A DNA stretch of 64,000 nucleotides from Haloferula helveola. GTDB taxonomy: Bacteria > Verrucomicrobiota > Verrucomicrobiia > Verrucomicrobiales > Akkermansiaceae. Every line of letters begins with the position of its first letter. Position 1 is the first letter of the stretch. Below the pieces are notes generated by a model. That model did not search any database and was not told the origin of the DNA. It worked only from the letters and a program-made list of their open reading frames with translations. The stretch is taken from contig NZ_AP024702.1 of the NCBI RefSeq assembly GCF_037076345.1, positions 2,480,001-2,544,000 on the forward strand. Direction: 5' to 3'. The position numbers and the translations under genes were made by a program. This document shows positions 34,589 to 42,895 of the stretch, one piece after another.

Positions 34589-37500
34589 TCACGGTTTGAC
34601 CACTTCGAGGCGCAGGAACTCGCTGGGGTTGGCGGCGGTGGGGAAGAGGGAGCGGTCGGTGATCTGGGTGTCGGTGCCGGATTGCCAAGTGGTGTCGTCG
34701 CTGGACCACGGGTCGGTTTGTCCGAGGTCGGTGGAGCGCTGCGTGAAGATACCGAGCAGGCCGATGGCATCGGGATTTCTCGTGTAGGTCAGGGTCAGGT
34801 AGTTCTGGCCGCCGCTCTCCTCGATGGAAGGGGTCAGCGTCGGGGTGTCGGGGATGGTCGGATTCAGCCCGAGAGCGAACTCGACGATGGCCGGGTAGAG
34901 GTCACCGTCGCTGTTGTCGATGGGACTCAGGCTGGTGGTGTCGGGGCCGTACAGTTCCTCCCAATCGTCGCTCAGGCCGTCACCATCGGTGTCGATTTTG
35001 ACGGCGCTGGTGAGCAGCAGCATGTCGCCGGAGACGGCGAGGCTGAAGCCGGTCGGGAGCGGCGGGGAAACCTGGAAGTCGGCCGGGGTGACCGGGCCAC
35101 CTCCGGACGAGAAGTCGATCAGCGGGACGTCGCCGGACTTGATCGATGCCGGGTGGATGCGGAGCGGCACCGGGGTATCGACGCTGAAGGTCCCGCCGGT
35201 AATGACGACCGGATCATCGAGCGAGGTCCCGAAGTCGATCTGTGATCCGGACAGGCTGGTGATCAGGTTGCCTTCGGTGATGCGCAAAGCGCCGGTGCCG
35301 GGGACGAGCGTGGTGCCCGTGCCGACGGATCCGTCCTGAACGAGACGGATGCGCGCCTTGCCCTCGAACTGGTCGACGAGCACGTCGCCGATGAAGCCGC
35401 TCGGCACTCCGCCGAGCTGGAGACGGCTCAGCGAGACCGCGGCACCGACGAAAGGCACTCCGGCATACGGGCCGGCGGGCAGGTTGAGGAACTCGGTTCC
35501 GCCACCGAGTTCGAAGGCGCCGATGACCGGTGTCGGGCGGGTGTTGAACTCGATGCGGTTGGCGAATCCGGCGAGGCCGACTTCGGGAGCGTTGAAGGCG
35601 AAGCCACCAAGCGAGAGACCACCCGCGACGCCCGAGCTGTTGGCAAGCAAAGTGCCGGAGCAACCGAAGGCATCCAGCAATGCGGGACCCATCGAGAAGC
35701 CGACGTCAACCGCTTGCAGGCCGACCGTGTCCGGTGCGACTTTCTCGATCAGGAAGCTGCCGACCAGGTCGAGGCCCGCGATCTGCAACGCGATGCTTTC
35801 GCCGACGAGGCGGAGGAAGTTTCCGCCGGGAACGGAGACCGAGAAGATCGAGCCGTTGACCTCCACGGCTTGGTCGACGGGGGTGTTCGTCGTATTGATC
35901 TGAAGTGCGAATGGCGCAGCCGAAACGAGACCCGGGATGGCGAGCGCGGGAATGCCATCGAGCGCGCCGGCGACGCCGGTGCTGAAGAACAGAAGCGGGC
36001 CGCTGAGGTCGTTGAGCGCGGTGAGTCCGCCGCCTTGGACGTAGAGTCCCCCGGTGACGAGCGCCACGATGGTGCCGTCACTCTTGCGTTCGAAGACGAA
36101 GTTGCCGGTCAGCGTTTGGCCTTGGATGGAGAAGGCGGCACCGGCGCCGGTCAGTTGGAGAAACGGGCCGGGCGGGAGGTCGAGCGAAACGATCCCGGCG
36201 CCGATGCTCAGGGTTTCGTTGACCGCCGAGCTTCCGGTGTTGGCGGCGGCGGTGAAGATTCCGGACGCGCTGGTTCCGGGAACCGAGGTCGCGATGTTGC
36301 CGGAGAACTCGATCGCGGTGCCCGCGGCGCTCATGACGACGACGCCGGTCGGGCCGGACACGGTGACGAGTTCGATTGAGCCGTCGTCGAGGGCGAGAGC
36401 TGGATTGGAGACCACACCGGCGACATCGCCACCGCCGGTTTTCTCGAACTGGAAATCCCCGATGAGAGTCGATCCGAGAATCTCCAGCTGGGCACCGGTG
36501 GCGGTCATCTCGAGGGTGTTGCTTGCGCCGAATTCGAGAATCCCGGTGATGCCGGCGACCGTCACCGTCTCGCTGATGACCTGTCCGGTCAGGTTGATCC
36601 GGAGGTCGAGTGTTCCGCTGAGCGAGGCATCCGGATCCGCAGTGGTGGCGAGGCCGTTGAAAGTCGCCGCTGGTCCGGTGGAATTCAGCAGCAGCACACC
36701 GTTGCCAGCGGTGAGACTGAGAAGGTCATTGCCCGGGCTGCCGAAGACACTCGTGACCGAAGTCGCGCTGCCGACGACCGAGCCCGAGTCTTGTTCGAAA
36801 GTGAAATCACCGACGACCTCCTGGCCACCGAGCGTCACGCCCACGCCCGCGGCGCCGATCCGCGCGTAGTTGCCCGCCGCGAGGTCGAGAGTGAAAAGGG
36901 ACCCGCCGATGTCGAAGGTGCGGTTCACCGCGAGCGAGGTGCTGTTGATCGACAGCTCGAAGCTGTCCGAGACGCTCGCATCGGGGACGTTCAGCGAGAG
37001 CAGGCCGCCGAGTTGGCCGGCGGCACCGGAGGGCGTCAGCAAGAGTGCGCCGCTCCCGTCGAACAGGGTCATCAGGTCGGTCGGACCGTCGGTGAAGGAG
37101 GTGATGACATTGATGGCCAGGACCGACACGTCACCGCTCGGATCCTGCTGGAACAGAAAGTCGCCGCTGAGCGTTTGGCCGAGGATTTCGAGCAGGCTGC
37201 CAAGTCCGACGATTCGGATGAAGTTGCCGGCCTCGACCATCACGTTGGCCAAGCCACCGCCGGTATCGAAGGTCTCGTCGACGGGCGTGTCGGTGGTGTT
37301 GATTTCGAAATGGTAGGCGCCGGCATTGGCGGCTCCGGTGACGGCCACATTGCCGCTGAGCGATCCGGCGAGTCCGTCGGAGAAGGCGAGGACGTATCCG
37401 GTCGCGTCGGCCATCGAGACCAGATCGGTCATGCCGTTACCGAAGCCGGTGATGCCGTTGAACACACCGAGGCTCAGCGCTGTTTCCGGTCCGCTGCTGC

Positions 37501-38062
37501 GAACGACGGAAAGCTTCCTCACGTCGAGGTCGCCGACGATCGTCTGGCCGTTGATGTCGATGCCGAATCCGGCGCCGGTGATGCTGTAGAATGGATCGCC
37601 GGGACCGCCCGAAGTTTCGGCGCCGGAGAAAGCGACGTTTACCAGGTTCGAGGTGCCGGGCACGGTGATCGTTTCATCGATCGCGAAGCCAAGCATGTTC
37701 ACCCGGGCGGTGATCGATCCCGCCACGGTCAGGCCCGGGATGCCGGCCGAACTCGCGCCGCCGCTGGCAACAACGGCGTAGTCGGTGCCGGATTTGACAA
37801 TGCCCACGGTGGCATTGGTGAGGAAGATCCCGCGCGCGGCCGGATCGATCCCGCCGCCGGGCAGAAATCCGGAGCCGTCGCCGATGAAGACCTGCACGTT
37901 TTCGGCGGCCCCGACCTCGAAGGGTCCCTGAACGGACAGCGGGATGGTGCCTTCGATGGTGAGGACGCCATCGACGTCGAGATCGGCATGGGCGAGCGGA
38001 GCGACGGCGACCAGGGTCGAGAAGGCGAGGCCGAAAACGCGTGAGAAGGGGGAAGGGCTCAT
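34589..38062 (-). CDS. Secreted tandem-repeat protein (about seven ~117-residue repeats)
   Basis: Exported protein of 1157 residues with signal peptide FGLAFSTLVAVAPLAHA. About seven beta-rich repeats run from residue ~157 to ~930; each has a GNFIRIVGLG-like strand, a GQTLSGDFLF-like strand about 18 residues on, a GxLLLTPSGxAG-like segment and an INTTxTPVxETF-like segment. Copies read ILGQTLSGDFLF, LGGQEVVGDFTF, ILGSTLIGDFQF, IQGQTLTGNFVF and IAGLDLVGSFLI. The C-terminus has DTDGDGLSDDWEELYG, a calcium type-3 repeat, and a sandwich domain. No catalytic residue pattern was found. It is probably a surface or extracellular structural protein. It stands alone upstream of the CbpA operon on the same strand. 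Confidence 0.75.
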   Translation of the reverse strand: MSPSPFSRVFGLAFSTLVAVAPLAHADLDVDGVLTIEGTIPLSVQGPFEVGAAENVQVFIGDGSGFLPGGGIDPAARGIFLTNATVGIVKSGTDYAVVASGGASSAGIPGLTVAGSITARVNMLGFAIDETITVPGTSNLVNVAFSGAETSGGPGDPFYSITGAGFGIDINGQTIVGDLDVRKLSVVRSSGPETALSLGVFNGITGFGNGMTDLVSMADATGYVLAFSDGLAGSLSGNVAVTGAANAGAYHFEINTTDTPVDETFDTGGGLANVMVEAGNFIRIVGLGSLLEILGQTLSGDFLFQQDPSGDVSVLAINVITSFTDGPTDLMTLFDGSGALLLTPSGAAGQLGGLLSLNVPDASVSDSFELSINSTSLAVNRTFDIGGSLFTLDLAAGNYARIGAAGVGVTLGGQEVVGDFTFEQDSGSVVGSATSVTSVFGSPGNDLLSLTAGNGVLLLNSTGPAATFNGLATTADPDASLSGTLDLRINLTGQVISETVTVAGITGILEFGASNTLEMTATGAQLEILGSTLIGDFQFEKTGGGDVAGVVSNPALALDDGSIELVTVSGPTGVVVMSAAGTAIEFSGNIATSVPGTSASGIFTAAANTGSSAVNETLSIGAGIVSLDLPPGPFLQLTGAGAAFSIQGQTLTGNFVFERKSDGTIVALVTGGLYVQGGGLTALNDLSGPLLFFSTGVAGALDGIPALAIPGLVSAAPFALQINTTNTPVDQAVEVNGSIFSVSVPGGNFLRLVGESIALQIAGLDLVGSFLIEKVAPDTVGLQAVDVGFSMGPALLDAFGCSGTLLANSSGVAGGLSLGGFAFNAPEVGLAGFANRIEFNTRPTPVIGAFELGGGTEFLNLPAGPYAGVPFVGAAVSLSRLQLGGVPSGFIGDVLVDQFEGKARIRLVQDGSVGTGTTLVPGTGALRITEGNLITSLSGSQIDFGTSLDDPVVITGGTFSVDTPVPLRIHPASIKSGDVPLIDFSSGGGPVTPADFQVSPPLPTGFSLAVSGDMLLLTSAVKIDTDGDGLSDDWEELYGPDTTSLSPIDNSDGDLYPAIVEFALGLNPTIPDTPTLTPSIEESGGQNYLTLTYTRNPDAIGLLGIFTQRSTDLGQTDPWSSDDTTWQSGTDTQITDRSLFPTAANPSEFLRLEVVKP

Positions 38063-38262
38063 GGGGAGGAATCAGGGGGCGGTTAGCAGAGATGGGCCGC
38101 CGGGCCGCATCGCGCCATCAGAAAAGCAAGTGGCGGGCCGGTCTTTGCGCAGGATCCGCCGGGAAGGAAATGGTCAGGCGGCTGCCCGGCGCGAATGCGA
38201 TTCCGCGCTCGTCAGGTGGCTCGGCGGTCGACTCTGGCCTTTGTGACGCATCAGAGAGACAA

Positions 38263-38381
38263 GGTAGGGACAAGCGCCCTGCTTGTCCGCGGCTGGAGAG
38301 CCCGTGGGAATTTCCGACACGAGAGATGATCGCGAGGCCGGTGGGTGACGCGACGGTCGACCGGGGGCGGTCGACCCTACC
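38263..38381. repeat. Composite element with GGTAGGG/CCTACC ends (119 bp)
   Basis: The left end GGTAGGGACAAGC continues into a perfect 8-bp hairpin GGACAAGC/GCTTGTCC (38268-38288). The right end is a 28-bp unit (38354-38381) with two GGTCGACC palindromes ending CCTACC. Both end units recur in the opposite order at 56819-56913. The region from 38063 to 38399 is otherwise without a gene; the rest shows nothing further. Confidence 0.8.
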
Positions 38382-38399
38382 CTGCGGGAGCCCGACCGC

Positions 38400-39083
38400 C
38401 TACGGTTCGAGATGCCCATCCCGCTGTAGCGCTTCCATGATTTTCAGCGCGGCGTAGGCGTCGTTGGCGGCGTAGAGGAGCTGGTTGGGACGGAGCTCGG
38501 GCGCGGCCCAGTTGCTGGTGGTGATCGACTTCGACTTCTTGAAGCCAAGCTTGAGCAGCGCGCCCATCGCGCCGCGGACGCCGATCTGTCGGGTGTAGCC
38601 CAACTTGCGGAAGACCTGGTCGAGATCGAGCACGGGGCTCAGCGCGATGCCGAGCCGGTCGCGGATCTGCCCGTGGTCGTTCTTCAGCCCGAAGCCGACC
38701 TTGAGCACTTTCCCTGAAGCGATCAGCACGGCGGCGGCCTTCTCACACTCCTTGCGGTGGAGTTGGAAAATGAAGGCGCGGTCCGCCAGGGCGAATTGCA
38801 CGACGTGCGGGCCATCGCTTTTCTGCCCGGCCTTGAAAGTGGGCTTTGCCTCGGTGTCAAACCCACCGAGTCCCGCGGCGATGACCTGTTCAACGGCATC
38901 CATGCACTCGGTCCGGGTGGCGGGCACGTGGATCTGCTCATGGCCCAGACCCTCAAAGGCGGGAAGAAGGGCGGTCTCCGCCTTGGTCGGTGCGCTCCGT
39001 CGTGGCGCGTCGTTCCCTTTCGGTGACGAGGGGGCGGAACGGCGGCGTGGGGTTCGGCGGGGGCGGGGGGTGGCTTCGCTCAT
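38400..39083 (-). CDS. DEDDy-type 3'-5' exonuclease (RNase D-like)
   Basis: A 227-residue cytoplasmic exonuclease. After a ~35-residue basic, low-complexity N-terminus (RPRRTPRRRSAPSSPKG) the fold shows GGFDTEAKP (Asp-x-Glu of motif I), GFGLKNDHGQI (motif II region) and YAANDAYAALKI (Tyr-x3-Asp of motif III). It resembles the nuclease part of RNase D and WRN and probably trims RNA 3' ends. The start is uncertain; an in-frame codon at 39104 adds seven residues. It stands alone. Confidence 0.85.
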   Translation of the reverse strand: MSEATPRPRRTPRRRSAPSSPKGNDAPRRSAPTKAETALLPAFEGLGHEQIHVPATRTECMDAVEQVIAAGLGGFDTEAKPTFKAGQKSDGPHVVQFALADRAFIFQLHRKECEKAAAVLIASGKVLKVGFGLKNDHGQIRDRLGIALSPVLDLDQVFRKLGYTRQIGVRGAMGALLKLGFKKSKSITTSNWAAPELRPNQLLYAANDAYAALKIMEALQRDGHLEP

Positions 39084-39158
39084 TTCGCTTCGGCTGCCAT
39101 CCATACTGCCTCATCCGTTCGCATCTGCAAATCCCCGATGTGGGTTAGGGAGAGCCCC

Positions 39159-39192
39159 CCTTCGCGAAGGCTACGGAAAGCGAGCCATCGAA
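39159..39192. repeat. 34-bp dispersed repeat, copy 1
   Basis: The 34 bases match those at 41114-41147 at 29 of 34 positions without gaps. The first 12 bases, CCTTCGCGAAGG, are a perfect palindrome. It sits in the gap between the exonuclease gene and the SNase-like gene. Confidence 0.65.
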
Positions 39193-39222
39193 TGCTCGTG
39201 GAGGAATCGTGACGGCCTCCCG

Positions 39223-40092
39223 CTATTCGAAAGTGAGGAAGGGCGTGATTCGCTCAAGGGTCTTGGTGCCGATGCCGTTGACGCGTTGGAGGTCCTCGGC
39301 GGTTTGGTATTTGCCGTCCTCGCGACCCTCGATGATCCGGTTGGCCGTGACTTCGCCGATGCCGGGAAGCTTCATCAGTTCGTCGCGGGCGGCGGTGTTC
39401 GGGTTGATGGACCCCTGTTCCGCTTGGGCGCCATCGATCGCAATCTTGAGTTCGGCTTCCTCGGCACGTTCGATCCGCCGTTCTTCAGGGAGGCGGTCCC
39501 AGTCGGTGAGTTTCCAGATGCCGGCGCGACGGTTGGCGGCTTGGAATTCGAGGTCGGCCAGTTCCTCTTTCCAATCATCGCGGCTCAGTCCGTCGGGAGT
39601 TTCGCGATAGACGCCATACGCCCGGGCGAGTCCTTCCGTCACGAGCTGGGCGGCGAGGTCTTTGCCTTCGGCGGTGGTGATGAAGCCGTAGATCCGGGCG
39701 TGTTTGCCGTCGCCCCGGGCGTCGGCGCGAGCGGTGTGGAGCGTGAACGGTTTCGCGAGCAGCTCCCGGGTGCGGACGGTGGCCTTCTTGCCCCACGCCT
39801 TCGCCGCATCGATCGAAGCCTGCGGAGTGCCGCCGTGGTCGGAGATTCCGAAATACCGGCGCTGGGCGCGCAGGCGCCGGGCATCCGAGTCGTCGGAGGC
39901 GCGGGTCTCGATGCAGTCGACCCCATAGAGGCGCACGGTCAGTTCCTCTTTGCCTTCCGGAATCCGGACGAGGAAGCTGTCGCCATCCGCCCAGTCGGTC
40001 GGGACCAGCGAACAGCCCTCGATGCGTTCAAGCGGCTCGGCGCGGATGAAGCCGGCGAGGGAAAGGATGACAAAGGTGAGGCGGAGGATCAC
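39223..40092 (-). CDS. Exported thermonuclease (SNase) with C-terminal ComEA-like helix-hairpin-helix
   Basis: A 289-residue exported protein (signal peptide MILRLTFVILSLAGFIRAE). Residues ~30-190 are an SNase fold with VRLYGVDCIETRAS holding the equivalent Arg and Glu positions and ARIYGFITTAEGKDL; ~220-285 are two helix-hairpin-helix motifs (PNTAARDELMKLPGIGEV, VNGIGTKTLERI) as in the DNA-uptake protein ComEA. Together the domains suggest a nuclease that holds and cuts DNA outside the cytoplasm, for nutrient use or uptake. The arrangement is inferred from motifs. It stands alone. Confidence 0.82.
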   Translation of the reverse strand: MILRLTFVILSLAGFIRAEPLERIEGCSLVPTDWADGDSFLVRIPEGKEELTVRLYGVDCIETRASDDSDARRLRAQRRYFGISDHGGTPQASIDAAKAWGKKATVRTRELLAKPFTLHTARADARGDGKHARIYGFITTAEGKDLAAQLVTEGLARAYGVYRETPDGLSRDDWKEELADLEFQAANRRAGIWKLTDWDRLPEERRIERAEEAELKIAIDGAQAEQGSINPNTAARDELMKLPGIGEVTANRIIEGREDGKYQTAEDLQRVNGIGTKTLERITPFLTFE

Positions 40093-40215
40093 GGTAGTGC
40101 GGGAAGATCAGGCATCGGATCCTCGACGTCGAACGAAGAAAAATCGGGGGAGCAAGGCGATCGCTTGAACGGATGAAGCCGCCGGTCTTCCGGCCGCACG
40201 GCAGGCTCCAAATTT

Positions 40216-40749
40216 CTACGACGACGATGTGACGCTGCGCAGGTTCGCCAGAACGCGGGGCTTTTGCTCGACCGGGATGTCGAGTGCGTCGAGGCGCACA
40301 GAGATCTCTTCTGCCGGGATTCGGCCCGTTGAGATCAGCATCCGGACGAGGTCGAGATCCTTGGGTCGGGCGACCTGCAGTTTGATGGCCGCCAGATCGA
40401 TGGGGTCGAGGGCTTTTGCCTTCGGGCATTCCGGGACGTCCACCAATCGCCCGCGCCAACCGGAGGGGAGGGTGTCGAGAATCGAGCTCCGGAGGACATC
40501 GGCGTGGTAGCCATGACGCCGGAAGTATGCCCGGTCTTCTCCCAGCGCTTCCTCAAGCATCGTCCCGGTCAGCTCATCGAAGGGCTCCGGGCAAATGTCG
40601 GCGTCGTAGGTGGAGGCGAGTGGAGCGGTGGCTTCACCCAGTTCCGGAAAGCTGGCGAGGAGGGAGGCGGAACCGAGTACCAGGAAGTCGAGGTCTTCCG
40701 CCAAGGCGGTCGCCGCCCGGATGAGGTGCTGGAGGGCGGTCAGATTCAT
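40216..40749 (-). CDS. DUF6036-type nucleotidyltransferase, possible toxin-like partner
   Basis: A 177-residue protein with the start of a nucleotidyltransferase fold: FLVLGSASLLASF gives the Gly-Ser motif and STYDADICPE the Asp-x-Asp metal motif. It resembles AbiEii/DUF6036-type enzymes. The ATG overlaps the stop of the upstream small gene by 4 bp, so the pair is co-translated. Type IV toxin-antitoxin systems of the AbiE kind have a similar NTase, but the upstream partner here is not the usual AbiEi, so a toxin role is inference. An in-frame codon at 40800 is less likely because it lies in the upstream gene. Confidence 0.72.
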   Translation of the reverse strand: MNLTALQHLIRAATALAEDLDFLVLGSASLLASFPELGEATAPLASTYDADICPEPFDELTGTMLEEALGEDRAYFRRHGYHADVLRSSILDTLPSGWRGRLVDVPECPKAKALDPIDLAAIKLQVARPKDLDLVRMLISTGRIPAEEISVRLDALDIPVEQKPRVLANLRSVTSSS

Positions 40750-41063
40750 GACGCGGGACGGGCATCGGCACGCAGCGGAAGTCCGACAAAGGGCGAGCAC
40801 GACTTGATCGGCTCGGAGTCATGGTTCGGCGCCTCGAGAAACCCGATGAGTGCGTTCATGCCCGCATCGGACGCCATCGCGGTTCGGATCCGTTCACGCC
40901 AGCAGCGAATCGGCTCCGGGTGGACACGACCCAGCGTTTCCCACCGGTCCATGTTCTCGAGAGCGATCGCGAGATCTTCCGGGTGATCACGCAGGTGCGC
41001 GGCGATCCGCTTCCACTTCCGCGACCGGTCCTCACGATTGAAATGATGGTCCGAGGCTTCCAT
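40746..41063 (-). CDS. Small helical protein co-transcribed with the nucleotidyltransferase
   Basis: A 105-residue protein of unknown function. It is rich in helix (WKRIAAHLRDHPEDLAIALE; HPEPIRCWRERIRTAM) and ends with PIKSCSPFVGLPL. It lies directly before the DUF6036-type gene, overlapping it by 4 bp. The pairing suggests a two-component unit, perhaps antitoxin and toxin, but no DNA-binding fold is evident. The start at 41063 is the first with a helix continuing from it; the open frame extends to 41267 over repeat sequence. Confidence 0.6.
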   Translation of the reverse strand: MEASDHHFNREDRSRKWKRIAAHLRDHPEDLAIALENMDRWETLGRVHPEPIRCWRERIRTAMASDAGMNALIGFLEAPNHDSEPIKSCSPFVGLPLRADARPAS

Positions 41064-41521
41064 CCCGGAGAACTCTGCCTTCGGGCCGGGCTCGATGCAA
41101 GGCGATGAAACCGCCTTCGCCGAGGCTTCGGAAGGGGAGCCATCGAAGGTTGATTGGCTCGGGAGTGAGGCCCGTTTCCCAAACGGTTGTGGCTTGATTG
41201 GATTCACCGCCAAGTCGCCAAGGGCGCCAAGATGGATGTTGGAGCACTTGAACGGTCGTAGCCGCATGCGAGCGGATCACGACGACCGGCCTCACACCAG
41301 GACAGGGGCTACGAACCAACCGCGAAAGTCGCGAAAGGCCGCGAAATCCGAAGCAAGCGGGTATTTGAAACTATACAGATTTTGCGCGAATTCGCGATTT
41401 TCGCGGTTCAACCCCTTCATCGGGAATCGCGAAACGGCTACTGAATCGGATCAACCACGGATGGCTTTCCTTTGCGTGCTTGGCGACTTGGCGGTTCCAT
41501 GCCTTGCCATCGGAAATCGTA
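41064..41521. repeat. Repeat-rich 458-bp intergenic region with two facing triplet pairs
   Basis: No gene is seen. In order: a 34-bp repeat (41114-41147, 29/34 identical to 39159-39192); CGCCAAG at 41208, 41216 and 41225; CGTAGCC/GGCTACG at 41257 and 41307; CGCGAAA at 41321, 41330 and 41340; reverse triplet TTTGCGCG, TTCGCG, TTTCGCG at 41381, 41391 and 41399; and reverse triplet CTTTGCG, CTTGGCG, CTTGGCG at 41470, 41479 and 41487. The CGCGAAA pair is nested inside the CGCCAAG pair. Confidence 0.85.
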
Positions 41522-42619
41522 TCACACCCGCAGGAAGATCTTCTTCTTCCAAAGCACCCAGAGCACGAGCCATTCGATGAGGAGCGTGGTGGCGGCGAGG
41601 ATGACGGGGCCGAAGTCGCCGGAGAGCCGGGCGATTCCTCCGGCGAAGAAAGTGGCGATGGCGGCGAAGGGGACGATTCGGGCGAGAAGGTAGATCGTCA
41701 GCGGATTCATGCCGACGATCTGCAGCGGCAGGCTCCAGTTGAAGCGGACGAAGTCGATGGCGAGGTGGAAGACGGCGAGCAGGACGAGCGAGATGCCGCC
41801 GGCATAGAGATTGAAGGTGCCGGTCCACCCGGCCTTGATCGGCGGGTATCCCAAGGTCTGGGACAGCCAGCCGGCCATGATGGCAACGCCGCCACAACCG
41901 GCGAGGAGGAGGACGTTCGCCAATCGGGGAGCCGGGGCTTTCCGCAATCGCTCGCCGGCAAAGGCTCCGGCGAGAGGAAGCACCGCGGCGGATACGAAGC
42001 AGAGGATGCCTTCCGGATCGAAGCTCCCGCCGTAGAGTCTTCCGGGCAGAAGGTGGCGGTCGATCCAGCCGTTGATGATGCCTTCCTCGGTGAGAACTCC
42101 GGCCCCATGGCCGGGCACGGGAACGAGGAGTTGGAGGACCGCGACGAGGACGAACAGTCCGGTCATCACCGCGATGCGGCCGCCGTTGTGCCGGACGAAC
42201 AGCCAGGTCAGGGCGGCGAATCCGTAAGCCATGCCGATCTGGCCGAGCACGCTGGCAACGCGCAGCGTTTCGAAGCGGAGATCGAGGAGCCCGTTGTAGA
42301 CCATGCCGAGAACCACCAGCAGCACGACCCGGCGGAGGATGCCGAGAGCGAGCTTGAGGCGGGACTTTCCTCCGTCCTGCTTCGCGCCGACCGACCACGG
42401 AATCGCGACGCCGGACAGGAACATGAAGAGCGGGAAGATGAGGTCGTAGGCGCGCAGGCCATCCCACGGCACGTGTTCCAGCTGGTGGGCCCAGGCATCG
42501 AGGAACGGGACATCGGTTGCCGCGGCGAGTCCGCGGAAGAAGGCGTCGAGCCCGATGATCCAGAGCATGTCGAAGCCGCGAAGCGCGTCGAGCGAGCGGA
42601 GGCGTCGGGTGGGTTCCAT
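41522..42619 (-). CDS. Membrane acyltransferase, HGSNAT/DUF5009-like
   Basis: Multi-helix membrane protein of 365 residues, about 10 helices. The start at 42619 gives MEPTRRLRSLDALRGFDML, the characteristic opening of DUF5009/heparan-alpha-glucosaminide N-acetyltransferase-like proteins; WDGLRAYDLIFPLFMFLSG and NPLTIYLLARIVPF are other family landmarks. Relatives move an acetyl group across the membrane onto glucosamine sugars; the acceptor here is unknown. An upstream frame to 42838 lacks family features. Confidence 0.85.
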   Translation of the reverse strand: MEPTRRLRSLDALRGFDMLWIIGLDAFFRGLAAATDVPFLDAWAHQLEHVPWDGLRAYDLIFPLFMFLSGVAIPWSVGAKQDGGKSRLKLALGILRRVVLLVVLGMVYNGLLDLRFETLRVASVLGQIGMAYGFAALTWLFVRHNGGRIAVMTGLFVLVAVLQLLVPVPGHGAGVLTEEGIINGWIDRHLLPGRLYGGSFDPEGILCFVSAAVLPLAGAFAGERLRKAPAPRLANVLLLAGCGGVAIMAGWLSQTLGYPPIKAGWTGTFNLYAGGISLVLLAVFHLAIDFVRFNWSLPLQIVGMNPLTIYLLARIVPFAAIATFFAGGIARLSGDFGPVILAATTLLIEWLVLWVLWKKKIFLRV

Positions 42620-42823
42620 CGGGGACAGGCGTAGCGGAGGAATCCAGCGGGGAGAAGTGCGGGGTGGGACGATGCGGTTGCCCGGCGATGGGAGATCGGG
42701 CGCCGATTTGTAGCAGCGGGATGGATCCTGCGCGGGCACAGTCGCGACCACAGATGCGCGGCGTTCCCCACGCGGGCGGGCGCGTTCTTTGAATGGTAGA
42801 GGCGCAAATTCGCCAACAGCACC

Positions 42824-42862
42824 ATGAACACGATCCACTCACTTGCCCGTCTGCTCGAATAG
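42824..42862 (+). other. Start of the M28 peptidase frame ended by an in-frame TAG
   Basis: ATG at 42824 opens 12 codons (MNTIHSLARLLE) in the same frame as the downstream peptidase, then TAG at 42860-42862. Eleven codons later the frame has an ATG at 42896. CAG in place of TAG would give an unbroken N-terminal helix before RMVGTPGH, the conserved opening of M28 peptidases. This could be a natural nonsense mutation or a sequence error. Confidence 0.6.
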
Positions 42863-42895
42863 GACACCCGCCAACTCTGCCAGCCCGCCGGTCGG

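Noticed and set aside
41208-41493. Triplet repeats as a CRISPR array
   Set aside because: Repeats are only 7 bases with 1-3 base spacers, in threes and in facing orientations; no cas genes are nearby.
42860-42862. TAG recoded as pyrrolysine in the M28 gene
   Set aside because: No other in-frame TAG in a recognised gene was noticed, several genes here stop at TAG, and the simple change from CAG explains it.
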